From the NCBI RefSeq assembly GCF_022539315.1, contig NC_066319.1, positions 30,714,093 through 30,778,092 on the forward strand: 64,000 bases of DNA, given 5' to 3'. Made by a program: the position numbers and the translations under genes. Each line of letters starts with the position of its first letter. Positions within the stretch are counted from its first letter, which is position 1. The notes under the pieces were generated by a model, which was not told the origin of the DNA, did no database searches, and saw only the letters and a program-made list of their open reading frames with translations. Of this stretch, positions 36,331 to 49,205 are shown one piece after another. Origin of the DNA: Serinus canaria (lineage: Eukaryota > Chordata > Aves > Passeriformes > Fringillidae).

Positions 36331-36404
36331 CAGAGTGCAGGACAGGAGGGTGCTGCTGCATGTGTGGAAGAAGTGGCAATCTGCAATGCTGAGAGGAGCA
36401 CGAG
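36331..36404 (+). other. Candidate 74-nt GC-rich exon
   Basis: GGAGCTGCTCCTCCCCTCAG, a strong acceptor, precedes the segment. CACGAG followed by GTAGGT, a fair donor, ends it. Two of three frames are open; one reads QSAGQEGAAACVEEVAIC. It sits in a local GC-rich patch (about 36280-36410) within AT-rich DNA. That patch, not explained by any repeat I recognise, is the main reason to list it. Confidence 0.27.
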
Positions 36405-37365
36405 GTAGGTACCCGTTGCATACTCTAAAGATATAAAGGAGAAAAGATCTTGTTTCTTCTACCATGTATTTGCCAAGATACCCTTGAAAGAATAGACCCA
36501 AGGAATGTTAGGATAAGAATTCAATCCCATTCACAAACCCCCATCATATCTTTCACTCTTTGGGCAAAATAGCTGTTAGTATTCAACACTTGTTGATCCT
36601 TTCTGCTATCAATATTATTACAAATTTAACTGATGAGATCTTTCATTGTTAAATTGCCAGTGCTATTACAGTTTGCTCCCTGGGTGGGGACTTGTCTCTC
36701 TTTCACTTTCCAGTAAATTACACTTTTAAAAAAATATTTTTTGTAAGTTCTTCTAAGGACAGTAGCTCATACCTTCATAGCACCCAAACCATGAAGAAAG
36801 GAACTAGTAATTAAACACTCTCACTTCCCTAAATTTGAATAGTATGTGTTAGAGAGACCAGAAAGTATTCCTATACAATGAACTGATTCTTTGACTCACT
36901 TATTTTGAACCACAAACATCACATATATAAACTTTATACAGTTTTAAGCAAAGCTCAAACCCTTTTGCCTCTGTTAGAATTGGTAGAAAATGGCCTTACA
37001 TCAGTAACTTCCTAACACAGTAAATCTCTCATAAAAAGAGACCTTTAAATGACTTCTTGATGTAGTGCAATTTACACTTCATCATCACTGACTATTCCTC
37101 AACAGACATCACTACTTATATCTCCAATTAGATATATCAAAGAGGACATTTTTCTGCTATATTCATAGATTTCTATTAACTTGATGAAATCATTGTAATC
37201 TGTAAGTTTACTGATGCATTGCTACAGTTTGGCAGACTCAGCTGGATCTAGTAGTCTGATCCAAGAGCAGGTTGAGGCTCTGGTGTTTACAATTACATCC
37301 TTATAAGGCATCTTGGTTCACTTCCAATTATTGCTATTTCTATAAAGCTTTCATATTTTGGAGAA

Positions 37366-37446
37366 TTATTTATGCCATCAAACCATAATGGCATAAATGG
37401 TTTGATGGCATAAATAAGCAAACCATTTATGCCATCAAACCATAAT
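37366..37446. repeat. Three-part palindrome (direct-inverted-direct)
   Basis: Bases 37366-37386 are the exact reverse complement of 37397-37417 (21 bp, 10-nt loop). The forward copy recurs exactly: 37368-37389 equals 37425-37446 (22 bp). A second, overlapping stem pairs 37388-37404 with 37419-37435 (17 bp exact). The core is ATTTATGCCATCAAACCATA. Two mutually exclusive hairpins can therefore form. All copies are identical, so the rearrangement is young or has been homogenised. Confidence 0.96.
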
Positions 37447-40121
37447 AATTTCATTGTTGATAGTATCACAATGTTATTAGGCAAGAAGTAACATCTGACA
37501 TCTCAACTTCCATGTGCCTCCACAGAGTGAGAAGCGAATTCCTATTTTCCTATTTCTATTTTCCTATTTTCTTCGCCACAAGCAGATAGCTGGAATACTA
37601 ACGACAGTATAGGCTAAGCAAAATGTACAAGGAAAGCCAAGCCCCTGGGCTTTCAGCAAGTTGTCAGCTCATGCTTACTCACACAGTGCTCCTCCACAAA
37701 CCTGTTTTACAACACATATCCTTCACCCAAACCTGCTGAACATCAGAAAGCAACAGGTTTTTTTTATCCTGAAGTTCTGAATTGTAATATAAGTGAGGGA
37801 GGGGAAAACTTAAAAGAAAAAGCCCAGGCTAAGAGAGGGCCTGTCCTTCCACTGGCTGGAGCAGAGCATGCTCTCACCAGGTAAGAGTTGGCACAAGCAT
37901 GACTGTGACTTTTTCTCTCCTTTTTCAATCAAACACATTTCTACCACAATCTCCTAGCAGTCTCTCTAATTACTTCCAGATCAAAAATTTAACAAACGTG
38001 CTTATTTTTCTCCCATTGGCTTCTACTGCTCAGGCAATGCAATGTTTGTCTCAGTACCTCAGTAGAACAGGGCAAACAGGGGTTTTTGTGCACTATGTGC
38101 ACATGGAGTTCTCTCTGATAAGGGTCTGAAACCACTGCAACACAAATTACTTGTATCGGCATATTGGAAAGTGATAGCATCACCCAGCCATATCTATCTG
38201 CTAACCCAAAGTACCAAATGGGTACCTAGAGACTTTTGGAGCTTTGCCAGTAGTATCTGCTATCTAGGCACTAGAGTAAACTGTGCACCATATTTACTTA
38301 ACATAAATCCTACCTTTTGTTCTGATCTGTCCACATCTTCAGGCTGAAATACTAGCCAGGCAGTGGTATTTAGAAGTTATATATGTCTATGATTCAGTTT
38401 TCATGCAGACAGAATATTAATATAAATTTCACTGACAAGAGGGAGGTTAAATTTTGAGTGGTAGTTTTATAATCAGATAAAATATTCAAAATGCTAAACC
38501 ATCTGTTTTTTAAAGACAGTTCATCAGAACAGAATGAGAAAAGGTGATAAAATTTTAAATCACATAAACTGACAATAGGGTTTTTCGAAGTAGTTCTAAA
38601 CAAAGCATTCTGGCTTCCCTTTTTCTTCACTAATGTGCTGTTCTTGTGAATGCAGTTTGCTTTGCATGCTTTGTTCTCTTTTCCTACAGCAACACCTACT
38701 GTTAAAAATACAACTGGAATTTTCAGTTACAAGTCCATGAGGTTATTTTTAAGTAACCACTAGCAGTTCAAACATTCAAAGTGATCCTAATCCTGTTATA
38801 CAATGTGTTTTGTTTCCCCAACAACCTTTTTAGGAAGCCATCTCCTATCTAAACTTCTCTCTGAGTGCAAAAGACATGAATTAGAGATTTTTAAGACAAT
38901 CCTGAACCTGATTGAAATATCTGAACTGACATTCCACCCTGCAGTAGGTCAGTGACAAAACTCAGATGTGGATTACAAGTTTTTAAATCCAGCACCCAAT
39001 CTGACTTAAAATCAAAATATTAAAATAAAGATCAGATATTCAAAGAAGATAATTTTAATGAAAAATAATCTTATAAAATTTGTTCTGGTTTTAATTTAGG
39101 ATTTCAGTTTCAGGGAAGTTTGACCCCAGGTTTTGGATGCAATTCTATCCTTAATTACACCTAAGCCTTGAGGAAAAGTTTAGTTTTATAATTTAGTGTT
39201 CATGCTTTGAAGAAAAATTATATGGAACAGAAAATAAAAGCCTACAGAAAGCCAAGTGCAGTATCCAGTTTTGTAAAAAGTTAAGTGGACACTCTTCTAT
39301 TTAAAATAGTATAACAAAAAACATGTACTTGGTGGCTATTAGGAGATTGTTTTGACAGAAGGTTGGTTCACAGCTTCTGCTCCCAGATTTATAGAAACTG
39401 ACAGCAGAGCTAGCACTATTTCTTGTTTTGAGAAAATGTATTCTATGATTCTCTGTGACTAAGGTCACTGTGTGTCATCATGTTCCCTAGAGCATGCTGC
39501 GAGCAAAGTTCAGCTCCAAGAAACAGTTAGCAGACTGTTTTTCTGAAGTCATGTTCCATGTCTGCCTTTTATACCTAGATGAATTTACAAGTTTATGTAC
39601 AGAAACTCTCTGGGACTATGTCATACTTTGTCTGAATTTGAATTACTCATATATTCAAAAGATAAGATGTTTAAATGAAACACATCATTTGATCTGAGCC
39701 AGCTGAAAAAACATAGAATCTTTTATTCTCAGAAGTTCCTACAATGAATTTTTGCTAACCGTTAAAGATTTAAAAATCTTTTAAAATCTCACAAATACTT
39801 CAGAAAAGAAAAGCACTTTTCATTGCCCTCCTCAGTCTTCCCTGACCCTTTGTATATGAACCTATATTTCTTTATGCATTGGCCTGACAGGTCATGAGGA
39901 TGTGAATTTCCAGAGACACAGTGAGAAAGACTGAATTACCAGATCAGTGAATAGATGGCAGCCAGTAACACCACTAGCTGTCTGGGTCAGCCAGCAGCTC
40001 TCAGAAAGTTAGCACATTCTATTAACTTTCCCTTGTCTGAACTGCCATAGGTGCATTGATCTGCATATCCAAGCAATCTGTGTTTACCCATTTAGTCATA
40101 AAAGAAAAGGATATGTATTCC

Positions 40122-40305
40122 ATACATTGGAACAGGTTGCCCAGAGAAGCTTTGGTTGCCCTGTCCCTGGAAATGTTCAAGGCCAGGCTGGATGGGGCTT
40201 TGAGCAATGTGGCCTATTGGAAGATGTCTCTGGCCATGGAAAGGGGGGTGGAACTGGATTATCTTTTAAGGACTCTTCCAATCCAAATCTTTATATGATT
40301 CTGCA
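40122..40305 (+). mobile_element. CR1 LINE 3'-end fragment
   Basis: From a HWNRLPREAL-type coding block (TTGGAACAGGTTGCCCAGAG), through GTTCAAGGCCAGGCTGGATG, to a degraded 3' end, CTTTATATGATTCTGCA. The reading frame is open over the last 60 codons but belongs to the ORF2 C-terminus. 5'-truncated. Confidence 0.94.
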
Positions 40306-41473
40306 ATTTTTGTAGACTTATGGTGACAGTCCTTAGCAATCCCATCTAATAGTATTGTACTCATTCCTAAAAACCTGGCTTCTAAAAACCTTGTCACATT
40401 CATGTAGCAAAATAATCATGGCTCAAATTGGAAAAACCCCTAAACTTTCAAGTTCCCTACAGGAAAATGGAAGAAATACACATCACAGGACTGTACAGAA
40501 GCTGCTTTTCTTTATGAAAAGCAATGCACTATGGATGAAGCAATTTCCTTGTTCAAATTGCTATATCAAACCAGACTCTACTAAAATATAGAAGACACAT
40601 AGGAGCTGAACTGCAGGCCATACTCTACACTAACCATTTACATTGTTTTCCCTTGTATAGCAGACTTCAAAAAAATCTTTATATAAGAAATTGTCACAGG
40701 CCTGGTTAATGATCTGTATGTCCTTTGAAGCCAACTCAAACTATCCCTTCTCAGCATGAGAATTTGAGGATATAAAGAGGAATTTTCATGTCTATGAAGT
40801 AGTTTAGGCTTATTCTACAGGGAATGCAAATTTCATAGGATTTTATCTATGAACAGTGTGCAATATTCACCACGATTTTACTGCAGCATAATAATGAATA
40901 ATCATGTCACAATACTGAGTCTGGCACAGATCACAGTGTGCTGTGAGCTTACAACTTATGGAGTTACTTCTTTAACTCAGCTGCTAAAAGTGGAGTTAGA
41001 ACTTGAAAGAAAACCTGCTGCAGTCCATGTGAAAATTTCCACTGACTTCAATATGCTTTAGTATAAGCCTTTTCAGCTGAGCGTCTCCAGTGGAGTTCAA
41101 CTGATGAAAGCATTTGTATGTGGATGTGATTTGCTATGTAAACATATGATGGAATATGCTTTCTGTGGGTTCTTTGGCTGGTAACAAAGAATCTGGTAAA
41201 CATTCACCCCCTTCAGACTGCAGTTTCAGCAACTGAAAGTTTTGTTTTTTCTGAGAACTGTGTGAACAGAAGCTAAAGTTCATAATAGCTCTGTAAACAC
41301 TGCTGTCTGGTTTCTGTTAACATTTCCATTACCACAGTTTCTCAGATAGTTTCACAACAATGCTAAATTCCCAAGGATGCATTAGGAAAAGATATAAGTT
41401 CCCAGCGAGAGGGTTTTTTTTACTACATAGCCCAAGTGTCACACTAGAGTTAGATTTTTACTTAGACACTCAC

Positions 41474-41532
41474 CTGGGAAGAGCAGAATCACCTAGGGAG
41501 CCAAATCTGGCCAATAATAAGCATGCAATAAA
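41474..41532 (-). other. Candidate 59-nt exon or recursive splice site
   Basis: On the minus strand TTGTTCTTCCTGCAAG could be an acceptor; the 59 nt read FIACLLLARFGSLGDSALP in an open frame and end at a perfect donor, CCAG then GTGAGT. The donor is itself preceded by TTCTGCTCTTCCCAG, so the same junction could act as a zero-length recursive splice point. The peptide is hydrophobic, but I recognise no protein. Confidence 0.2.
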
Positions 41533-44500
41533 CTTGCAGGAAGAACAAAGGCTGAATGCCTACCCATTGTTGTCAAGGAATGGTCTTGAGATAGTGGTGC
41601 ATGACTTGTCAGAAGGGAATTTTATGAGAACTCTTTGTGTACTTGAGTTTCCACAAATGCACACAGATAAATCTATTTACTTGGTATGACTGAACCTTGG
41701 TAGACATAACTAAACTATCTAGTGTGACCAAGAATCTTAAATTTTATACTTGTAAAATATTTTTTAAAACTTTTAGTTAGAATAAAAACCTTCATTATTT
41801 TCAGCCAATCACTTCAAAAGAACTATTACAGCTAGTATAAAAGAATTTCTCTTGTTTTTTGACCAAAATTATCTAGTAAAGCTTATTTTCACTCAGTGAA
41901 GATATACACAAGCAAGTGGAGTAGCTTTAAGTTTTATCTTATGGAAAACTTGGAACTGACATATCTCTCAGGTAGACATAGTAGAGAGGCATTTCTAACA
42001 ATGATAATTCCACTGATTTTGTGGATGCACTGCCTTGGCATGAGTGAATTTACATGGAAAAAAATTATTCCATTTATAAATCAGGCTGCAAGATGCAACT
42101 TGGAAAAGGTTAAAGAATGCCTCTTTCATGCACGCCTGTACAAAGCCGATAAAACTGAGAAAGCCATCTATAAGGAATGAGTCTCTCCCTGTGATGGAAA
42201 AAAGCTTCTCATAATTTTGACATTGCTTTCAGTTTAAATTGCATTCTAAATATAATAGATTGTAATAGATATAGGTGCAACTGATAATATTTCACAAACC
42301 TGTTTTTCAATGGCACAGACAAGCTCTTCAGTTGAAAGAAAATTCTCCTTTCGCATACAACAGCAGATTGCAGTTCCAATATCTTGCTTCCCCAGCACAC
42401 ACAGAATTGATCTCAGCATCTGACAGAAGCTTTAGGAATGATATCTGAAAGAACTAAAAAGCAAAATCTATAAAGTAAATTTTAATGAACTCTAGATCAC
42501 AAGTAATGTTGTCCCAAAGGAAAGAAGAATCTCCAAAAACTTCCAGGGATATCAGATGAGACCAATGTTCTGCACTGCAGTAAGATGCAAAGTGAACATG
42601 CATTCATGTGCTATGTAAAAGATATGTGTTACATAACTTTTAAGTATAATAATCTTGTGGTCCCAGAACTAACTGCTTTGTCATATTATACTTGTATAGA
42701 CATTGTTAAAAGCCTTAGTGAGGCTGCAGATTCATCAGGAGAGGACCTAAACCTTGTAGTGCACTTTGAGATCTACTATAAGGAGAGATGGTAAATATGT
42801 TTCTATTACTTACACAGATATAAAGACAAAAATACACATTTGTGCATGCACACAAGCACACACATATAAAAAAATTTTGAAAAAGGCTAGTCCCTGTCCA
42901 TAGGCAACCACGTGGCCAACTGAGAAGTACACAAAGGCTGGGAAAAGGATATAAATACTGTCTCATATAGTTTGTCAGAGAGAAATATTCTCACTTACCT
43001 AAAGTCTTTTCTATAAAGTGGATTATTTATTATTTGTCAAAAAATCATAAATTTCTCCTCATTCTTTCACTGCCAGGAATATTTAAAGGAAGCTTTAAGG
43101 GCATTTCAGAGTCTAGGAAGTGAAAAATTCTGCTGCCCAAAAGAGGCATAAAAATGCCAGTTTCACAAAATAAGTTCTGCTAAAGTGATCAGACTGCAGA
43201 CTGAAAAATCTAGTTCAGAAGTTAAAAATGTAATACCAAACCAGGCAGTACACACTAGATAGAACCTTTTCAGCACCAGACAAAGAGGGCAAATTGGCTG
43301 AGCAACTGTCTTGAAGGAAATACTTTACTGGTCTGTAGTATCTCTGAGCTAAAGGACAAATGTTGGAAAGTGACAGAAGCTTCAGCTGCCTTCCAAAAGG
43401 TGTGTTCAGAAAGCCTTATGTCCCACAAAATCCGCACACGGGGTGCTGCCAGAGCTATTTCTAGTTTTGCTTTCTTTTGTGTCTTTCTACTTTAGTGGTT
43501 CAAATCTCTTTGATTTTGTTTCTTCCAAACTATGGCTAAGTTCACTTCCAGTCCAGGATATTCTTGAAGTCTCATTTTTTTCAAAGATTATGTTTTTAAA
43601 TATCAGTATTTAAGAAATATATTAAAGTTGTAAATTTCCTGTATTTTCTTTTAGAATAAGCATAGTTTCTCACATATTTCTTTCAAAGCATTCTTTGCCA
43701 AAACAGTGACCTTGAGGGTATGAGTCTCATCTATTCATGGAAATGTTTTCTTTTCAGCTGAAAACAAGGGTTCTGTGGTTTCATCCTGTATTGCAACCTT
43801 CCAGCTGAAGACCATCTAAGTCAAAATACAAGGAACATAGCCTCATATATCTGAGGCAGAAACTTCTTGCAGGTGAGAAACAAAGGTGAGATCTCCACTC
43901 CATTACAATGGCATGACTTTTGCTACGAGCTTGACATAGCAAAATATAAACAAATCAATGCACAACTACTTTTGTTTGTGGATACAAGCAAAAACTATTC
44001 AAAATGTAGCATACTCAGCTGGCATTATTTGTAGACTGGCTGGCAGCCTCTGCAGAAAGAACAAGGAATACTAAAATACATTCAAAGGTCCTATTTCCAA
44101 GGCACTTTAGGGATGTGCTAGCCAGGCAATACAGGAAATGGCCCTTCCATATGTGTGTGACACCCCTACCAGATTTAGAAAGTAAAGTAAAGGGACTGGT
44201 AGAGAGTTTCATTTAAAGTAAAATAAATGTTGTAGATATATTGGCATTTTTTTTCTCTGAAAATTAAAATGTATGGACTCATTCTGAAAGTTCAAAAAAT
44301 GAAGACTTGCACCATTTTGGATTGTTCTGCAGTGCTAAGCTAGATGTCTTTGCTCTGTTCGGCATGTGTAACAGCAGACAATAAATAGACAGCATCTTCT
44401 GCAGGGATTAAAGGAAAAGCTATACCACAGTAAAACTAAGGCATATTGCCTTGTCTAATCCTATACCACAATTTCAATTTTCTGCCATTGTTAGTCCCAT

Positions 44501-47500
44501 GTGCTGTAGACATCAAAGGCTCTGAATTTTGTCAGCCTTGAGTTATCATAAAAGCTGCAGTCTTGCAATTTCATCTTTAAGGAGTTGTTTACATGGAAAT
44601 CAAACAGTAGTGGAATTTCATGAAAATAGCCAAGGATCATTCCTAGCACTCTGTCTCTTAAAAACAACTTCTGTGGCCATACATGAACTATCATTGAGTG
44701 AGATTCATAGCTGTAATAAAGCTGTTTACTGTTTCACTCTGAACAGTTTTCTTGTTATGTGCCCCAGCCTATATCTTCTAAAATATATACCATCACTTAT
44801 TTCTGCAACCTGGAATTTACCAACAGTATCAGTAATAAATCACAAGCAACCACTCTCACTTTTATTCTTCTCTTAGGAATAGAGTGGGAGCCTTTACACA
44901 CAGCTGTCTGAACTTGGATCATTTTCAGATAAAAGCATTTTTTATGCTCTAAAGTGTCCCAGGAGCTGCCTAGACAGAGTTGTACACAATTAGGATCTAC
45001 CTATTTTACATGTGGGGCTACCAAGCAAGATTCATAATGGAAAATTTAATTCAAGATCTGCATTTAGCTAAGTCTGGACCATGCATATGCACACACAAAG
45101 TTCATGCTAGCTGCTTGAGAGGTCTTTGGACCTTCAGCATGATCACTTCAGGAAAATGCTGACATTTACACTGGTTTTGCTACATCTGTTTATTCCTGCA
45201 TTCCAGTTTGTTCCTTTTTCAAACATCCCTTCTTGGTCTCACTATCTTTTTTTCCAAAATTATATATTGTTGGTTTGTGTTTAGACACCAAGAGTTTTAG
45301 TTCGGTTGTAAGAAATACTGTTCCATGTAAGTGCACTTTGACACTGAATACAATCCAGGATGAAGTGCATAAAACCTGGGCTGTCACATCAAAGGATACT
45401 AGTAAATTTACTCCTTTAACGTTATTACTTTCAGCATTTTTAATTATACTTTTTGAGTTAGGATCTTTGTGCATTCAGTTTGTAAAGGGATTCTCTATTT
45501 GGTGCAAGAGTTAATCCTCCTATTGTAACTGCATTCACACTCTGCTATCAAAGCTCTCAGTAGCAGCGGCTAAATTCAAGGGCTTGCTGTGTGTATTAAT
45601 CCTGTTTTTTAAGTTCTCTGGGGTGAAAGACACTGCAGAAATGCAAACCCCTACTTACTTAATAATAAGCCAGAAAGACTAGTAGGACTTGCATGACATT
45701 TAAATTTGACAATAATATCAATTTTGTCCCCCTTTGTTTTGAACTAACATGTGACTTAAAAATCATCTTTAATTTGTCAATCTATGTGTAAAAAGACCCA
45801 AATACATGAAATAAAATTTCTGGTCTAGTTTTTCTCTAGCCCTTTAAAACAGAGAAATACCTGAAAATCTAATATTTAAATTTAGACTATTTGTGTGCTC
45901 AAAGGAGCAAGTAGAGATAGGTAACAAGGTGTAATGTTATTAAATTGTTGTCACATTGTGTAGTAATATAGTTAGAATTATCTAAAAATGGCCTATCAGA
46001 CAAAAATACGTGCTCAGTGTTTTTAAGTGAAAGTTTAGTTATAATACCTATGGGCTTAATATGAAGGTGAATAAACCTATAGCCTGTATCCTCAATATAT
46101 TGGCATTTTACTGGGATTTAAATGCAAGGTTTCTGTGGCAATAAAAAAAGGGGCAACTTTAAATGTGTCTTGCAAGTAGCAGGAGTGTCATGTATTAGAT
46201 AGACGGTATATCTTCTAGGACAGAAAGGTAGCTCTTGGAGCTTGGCTTCGTAAGTGTGATCTCATCCCACATTCCTGTTATAGGTTTTTTTATGGCTCAT
46301 TTGCAAAAACTCCAAAGCTTAAGTGAGAGATACAAAGTGGTACAGATTGTTGGTTCACCAGCAAGACACAGCTATCATGCAGGAAAACCGACTGTTCAGT
46401 GTCCATGGGGATAAGCAGTTTTAATGAAAGGGAGCAGTGAGGGTAACCCTTCTAGAGTTCCTATAATAAAATGAAAGATTTTCTAGGATTATGGACAGAT
46501 GCATATCAAGTAGGCACTTGATTTATAAAAAAATAATTGAAAATAATTGACCTAACATTTGCCAAGCAACCAGATACAGTATTTGATTTGAAATGTGGTA
46601 TAGCTAAATAAAGTTATTTCACTCTGACATGTAAACAATGCAGAGAATAAAAAGGCAGAAGCCAGACAGACCTTCTTTCCTAGTAAGCTAACAGACAAAA
46701 GCAATTTTCTGAGTAACTCTGTTTACTTTTAGCAGTAGGAAGTGACAGGACTCACAGCTACAAAGCAAAAAAGGATGGATCTGTTTCATTAATTAAAGTC
46801 TATCTCTGAAACATTTTCTACTTTTCTAAAGAAAAGGTTGCCAAAACACCTTGGTGTTTTTAATTACTTTCAGAGATATTTTTGTTTCTCTTGTCTACAG
46901 CTGTCCCTTATTTAATCATTTAAAAAATAAAATCCCCTAAAAATCATTCTGCTCAAAAGCTGTTTTTATCAATCATTTATTTTTCATTCCTTGACAGTTT
47001 CATTCCTTTGAATATTGGAATGAAAATAACTGCTTCCTAATAGAGGCTTTTGTTTCTGCTACTTATTTTCCTGTTTGTATAATAAGTCCTTGGACTTAGA
47101 AACATAGTTAGGCTTAAGATAGCCCTAAAAATACCTAAGAAAGCAATAACATTATAAAAATATAAACAGCTGTCAATTGCATGTTTTCCATTCCCCAAAA
47201 CAGGCAGAATGGGATAGACTGAACCAGAGGAAGGGTCGTGTCCTTCCCTTTGTGTGTATAAATGTAGCAAAATAGCATATCATTATGGAAGACAGAATAT
47301 AAAAGTTTGATACTTCTAACAGTTTCCAACAGGAGCTTGAAGAATCAGTGTCAAGGAAGAGATTCAGGATAATTTTTTTGTGCAGTATTTTGTAGCATCC
47401 TTCAAGAATCAGGAATGACAGAGGACATACTAGGGACAACATAGCTAAAACCATTCCTGAAGTCATGCTGCTCTTCAGCTGCTGTAAGACTTTTATCAAA

Positions 47501-49177
47501 ACCATCTGTATTTCAACATATTTGCAGAGCCATTGGCACTTCAGGAGCATGTAGAGGGAACTGAAGTTATAATATTTGCACCATCTTGGTTGGAGTCTTT
47601 AGCTGAAGTACTTTCTGCATTCTGACTATAAGTAAAAAATGAGCACATATTTATAGTACTAGTAGTTCTACTTCTAAATATTTGTTTACAGAAAAAGCAG
47701 ACTGGAAAAGAGATAAGGATAGTTTTCAAATACTATTTTTAACCACAGAACACTCAGTTTCTATTATTCACACTAACAGAATCAAATGCAACCTCCACGA
47801 GCCAAGCCCACTCTAGGCAAGCTCTTGAAAAATGAATATATACATAGGCAATAATGGACTGCTCTTTGAAAAAGGATATAACAAAGAATTTGGTGGAGTT
47901 TCAGAGGTATCAAAGGACAATCATATAGGTGTATGGACTACCCATGTTCACAGTTTTCTACAGTGATTCTAAAGATTTCAACTGCTTAACTAATCCTTAA
48001 AGGGTGTGTAAATACCAGGTTTATAGAAGCAAACATGGCATTCCATAACAAGCTTCTTTCTTCTTCATTTCTACAAACATCACAACAAGCCACAGTATCT
48101 CTACTCATATCACCCACTTTTAGAAAGAATTCTGTGCAGTCTTTAAATGGGACCAGGATTGTATGGAGAATGTAGAGAGCCTTTGGTTGCTCTCGTCTGT
48201 GCATAGACTAGCAAATTTACGCCAGAAATCATAGTCAGCAAGAGATAAGGTTGGTACAGTTCTGAAGGAAGCCAAAAGGAAAGTCACAGTCCTATTGCTG
48301 GTTGGTCCCAGAGAAAAACTGCAGTTGAAGATAATTAGTAATAGCTCTATCTTCCTATAGTCAAAACTATAATGCATTAATTACTTATTTTAAAAGTCAC
48401 ATTATTTAGTTAAACAGCATTTCTAACTTCCAGGGTAGGCATTCTAGAGATTGCAAATCAATGTGTATCAGTCTCTTAGGCTTCTTTAGAAACTGTCTCG
48501 TAAAAGAATCAACAATTTGGTAATTATTTTATCCAGAATTTTAGTTTAAAAAGGAATATTGTGTCCAAACATAAAAAAAATTGTTTTCTGTGCAAGAAAA
48601 CAGCCCCAAACACTGCTTGTTGATCTCTAAAGTGTCAGGCCCATTATGCTGCAGAGTAGCATAAAAATAGGGGTTTAAATTTTTTTTCCTAATAGATAGA
48701 GTCAATAACATTTTACAAGACAGAAGTTACTTCTGTCACAACCTTATACTCTTAGTTGCATGTGAGATTCAACTATGGAACCTTGGCTCACATTCTGCAG
48801 TAGCCATCTTTTTCCTTGGGGAATATTTAGAGTCACAGAGGTGGATTACTGAGAAAAAGAAACTTTGCCACTGAAATGGGACATCAATAATAGAAATGAA
48901 CCAGAACACTGCACATAAGTTTGTAATTAGGGGCCTGATTCTGCAATAGTCTGAGTATTTCCTGAATGGTTTGGTGCTGAGTACCTTGAACTCATCAAGT
49001 GATGTCATGGGTTTAGTTTGTTCAATAACACAGCACTGTGGTGAGAGGAATGTACAGAAGGTTATTTAATAGGAGATGTGTTTCAATTGCTATTCAAAGG
49101 CAAAAAATCAAGTCTCAGAGAACTGGAACTTTTTGGTTGAGACTGCACACATCCTGTGCCAACCAAGTCATTAGAGC

Positions 49178-49205
49178 ACCTCACCTGAAGTAGAGAGAAG
49201 GCCAC
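49178..49205 (-). promoter_or_regulatory. Recursive-splice-site-like junction
   Basis: On the minus strand GGCCTTCTCTCTACTTCAG runs directly into GTGAGG (junction at 49185/49184): a polypyrimidine tract plus 3' splice site fused to a 5' splice site, the layout of recursive splice points in long vertebrate introns. Confidence 0.22.

Larger units (their letters stand above)
35193..40121. other. AT-rich unique sequence with a GC-rich candidate exon and a complex palindrome
   Basis: No transposon recognised. The GC-rich segment at 36270-36404 and the triple palindrome at 37366-37446 are listed separately. A perfect donor (CAG then GTAAGA at 37881, +) follows a moderately GC-rich stretch from about 37825, but no good acceptor precedes it; it could be a first-exon end or chance. 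Confidence 0.65.

Noticed and set aside
47173..47550. 125-codon minus-strand frame
   Set aside because: No recognisable domain, conserved motif or splice context; two shorter frames overlap it. The length is borderline for chance in a 64-kb AT-rich window.
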